DNA from: an uncultured Clostridia bacterium | GTDB taxonomy: Bacteria; Bacillota; Clostridia; HGM11514 | DNA length: 7,905 nt | Direction: 5' to 3' | NCBI GenBank assembly: GCA_902478725.1 | Contig: CABSMD010000118.1 | Span: 1-7,905 of the forward strand | Shown here: positions 6,586 through 7,905 of the stretch, one piece after another | Numbering within the stretch: position 1 is the first letter of the stretch | Layout of the letters: each line of letters starts with the position of its first letter | Position numbers and translations under genes: made by a program | Notes under the pieces: generated by a model | Told to the model about the DNA's origin: nothing | The model's database searches: none | The model's input: only the letters and a program-made list of their open reading frames with translations

Positions 6586-6654
6586 AACGAGCTTTCGCAG
6601 CAGATTTGTCCAATGTGTGCTCCACAAGGTGTTTCAATAAAGGAGGAAGACAAA
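6586..6654 (+). promoter_or_regulatory. Short intra-operon gap with kinase ribosome binding site
   Basis: The 69 bases between the second cyclase and the kinase hold AAAGGAGG (about 6638-6645), a strong ribosome site about ten bases before ATG 6655. A tiny TGTG-CTC-CACA inverted repeat occurs (about 6615-6625), but there is no terminator-like T-run and no convincing promoter, so read-through from upstream is expected. Confidence 0.55.
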
Positions 6655-7905
6655 ATGGACCAAAAAAATCAAAACGAACAAAATGGTAGTTTGACCGGCG
6701 CCGATGTGTCCGAGGATTACGAACTTTTGATGAATACCATGCAGGTCAGTGTCAGTAAACACACACTGGACGAGCATTTTACGCTGGTCTGGAGCAATGA
6801 CTTTTATTACCAGCTAATCCGCTATCCAAAAGACGAGTATGAAGAACTGTTCCACAACCGGCCTGATATTTACTATCCATACCACCACTACGAAGATGAA
6901 CTGAAAAAGATACAGGATGCTGTTATGGGCGCCATTGAAGCAGGCAGGACGAAGTACAGCATTATTACCCGTATGCCGGTCAAGGGCGGCGGCCACGTAT
7001 GGGTACAGCTGCACGGTGTTATTACAACAAAAACATACAACGGCTATCCAATCGCTTATTCAGTGCTTGTTGATGTCGACGATTTTATGAAAATGCAAAA
7101 GGCGCAGTCGATTACTTATAACAACATTTCGGGATTTGTAGCAAAATATCTGATCAAGGACTATCTGCATATTGAGCTCCTGGAGGCTAATGACCAGTTT
7201 GCTGCATTTTTTGGTGCAACGGAAAAACGGGACCCCAACGATCCGGTTTTCCGTATGAATGTGGAAGCCAACAAGGAACATATCATCCCCCAGCTTGACA
7301 AGGTTCAAAAGGGTGAGCATGTGCGGTTTCTGGCCAAGCTGCGCAACCGGAAAGGAAAAATCGTCTTCATGCAGGCCAACGGCGATTGCGTGGACTGGAT
7401 CGACGGTATCCCGGTTTATTTAATCATCTACATTGACGTGACCGATCTGACAGAACTCAAAGAGATGCAAAAGCAGCTTGAGGAACAGAAACAGCAACTG
7501 CAGGACGCCCTGGTAAGCACCCAAAAGGCCAACGCGGCCAAGCGGGACTTTCTGTCCCGTATGTCTCACGAGATCCGTACACCTATGAACGCCATCATTG
7601 GCATGACCACCATTGCGGCGGCCCACATCGGCGATAATGCACGGATTCAGGACTGTCTGGGAAAAATCGGCTTTTCCTCCAGGCATCTGCTCTCCCTGAT
7701 CAATGATATTCTGGATATGTCCAAAATTGAGGACGGCAAGCTGACCATCAGCCGAGAACCATTTTATATCCAGCAGGTGGTGGAGTCCATTACCACCATC
7801 GTCTATCCGCAGGCAGCGGCGCAAAAGCTGCAATTCAAGATATCTGTACAGAATATGCCGGAAGAAGAGTTGATGGGCGACGCCATGCGAATCAATCAGA
7901 TTTTA
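6655..7905 (+). CDS. PAS-type sensor histidine kinase, probably hybrid (3' end outside window)
   Basis: The frame is open from ATG 6655 to the window edge, 417 codons, with a strong AAAGGAGG upstream. No signal peptide or membrane segment is seen, so it is a cytosolic sensor. Residues ~23-142 look like one PAS-like fold (TLVWSNDFYYQLIRYPKDEYEE... through VWVQLHGV and AYSVLVDVDD). Residues ~163-265 look like a second (IELLEANDQFAAFFGAT... through YLIIYIDVTDLTE). A glutamine- and lysine-rich coiled coil (~264-298) joins the HisKA dimerisation domain, with phosphoacceptor H305 in FLSRMSHEIRTPMNAIIGM. The second HisKA helix (LINDILDMSKIEDGKL) follows, and the open end, GDAMRINQIL (408-417), is the lead-in to the ATPase N-box. 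The ATP-binding domain and any fused receiver are outside the window. In this operon it is the likely phosphodonor for the REC-EAL protein, possibly through its own receiver. Ligand unknown. Confidence 0.92.
   Translation, partial: MDQKNQNEQNGSLTGADVSEDYELLMNTMQVSVSKHTLDEHFTLVWSNDFYYQLIRYPKDEYEELFHNRPDIYYPYHHYEDELKKIQDAVMGAIEAGRTKYSIITRMPVKGGGHVWVQLHGVITTKTYNGYPIAYSVLVDVDDFMKMQKAQSITYNNISGFVAKYLIKDYLHIELLEANDQFAAFFGATEKRDPNDPVFRMNVEANKEHIIPQLDKVQKGEHVRFLAKLRNRKGKIVFMQANGDCVDWIDGIPVYLIIYIDVTDLTELKEMQKQLEEQKQQLQDALVSTQKANAAKRDFLSRMSHEIRTPMNAIIGMTTIAAAHIGDNARIQDCLGKIGFSSRHLLSLINDILDMSKIEDGKLTISREPFYIQQVVESITTIVYPQAAAQKLQFKISVQNMPEEELMGDAMRINQIL

Noticed and set aside
7420..7833. Minus-strand open frame of 137 codons
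   Set aside because: It is antisense to the conserved HisKA region of the kinase and has no recognisable domain.

Overview
The window looks like chromosomal DNA from a low-to-moderate GC Firmicute, most likely a clostridial anaerobe of the Oscillospiraceae/Lachnospiraceae type. The signs are strong AGGAGG-type ribosome binding sites before almost every gene, sigma-A style promoters in AT-rich spacers, AraC and GntR regulators of clostridial flavour, and multi-domain cyclic-di-GMP and histidine kinase proteins. The organism is inferred from style only. No rRNA, tRNA, CRISPR array, transposase or phage gene was seen.

Layout. Positions 1-486 (+) hold the C-terminal part of an AraC-family regulator that begins outside the window. 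A 124-base convergent gap follows, with a minus-strand terminator. Positions 611-2053 (-) encode a 480-residue regulator with two GntR-type winged-helix domains, each followed by a helical segment, so it looks internally duplicated. The 435-base divergent spacer 2054-2488 is the most structured non-coding part. It holds two diverged ~80-bp direct repeats, each bounded by inverted TTGCTT/AAGCAA boxes and each carrying a perfect minus-strand TATAAT. It also holds a good plus-strand promoter with another TTGCTT box in its spacer, and a hairpin at the predicted 5' end of the plus transcript.

From 2489 to the right edge four genes run on the plus strand, closely spaced and apparently in one operon: (1) a REC / degenerate GGDEF / EAL response regulator, predicted c-di-GMP phosphodiesterase; (2) a membrane diguanylate cyclase with intact GGDEF and a canonical RxxD inhibitory site; (3) a second, unrelated membrane diguanylate cyclase with intact GGDEF but an out-of-register inhibitory motif; (4) a soluble histidine kinase with PAS-like sensor regions, cut by the window edge at the start of its ATPase domain.

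Taken together, this looks like a self-contained c-di-GMP control module. The kinase could phosphorylate the REC domain of the phosphodiesterase, two membrane cyclases with different sensor modules would oppose it, and the divergent double-GntR protein may control the locus through the TTGCTT boxes. The domain calls are well supported; the wiring and the operator are inference.
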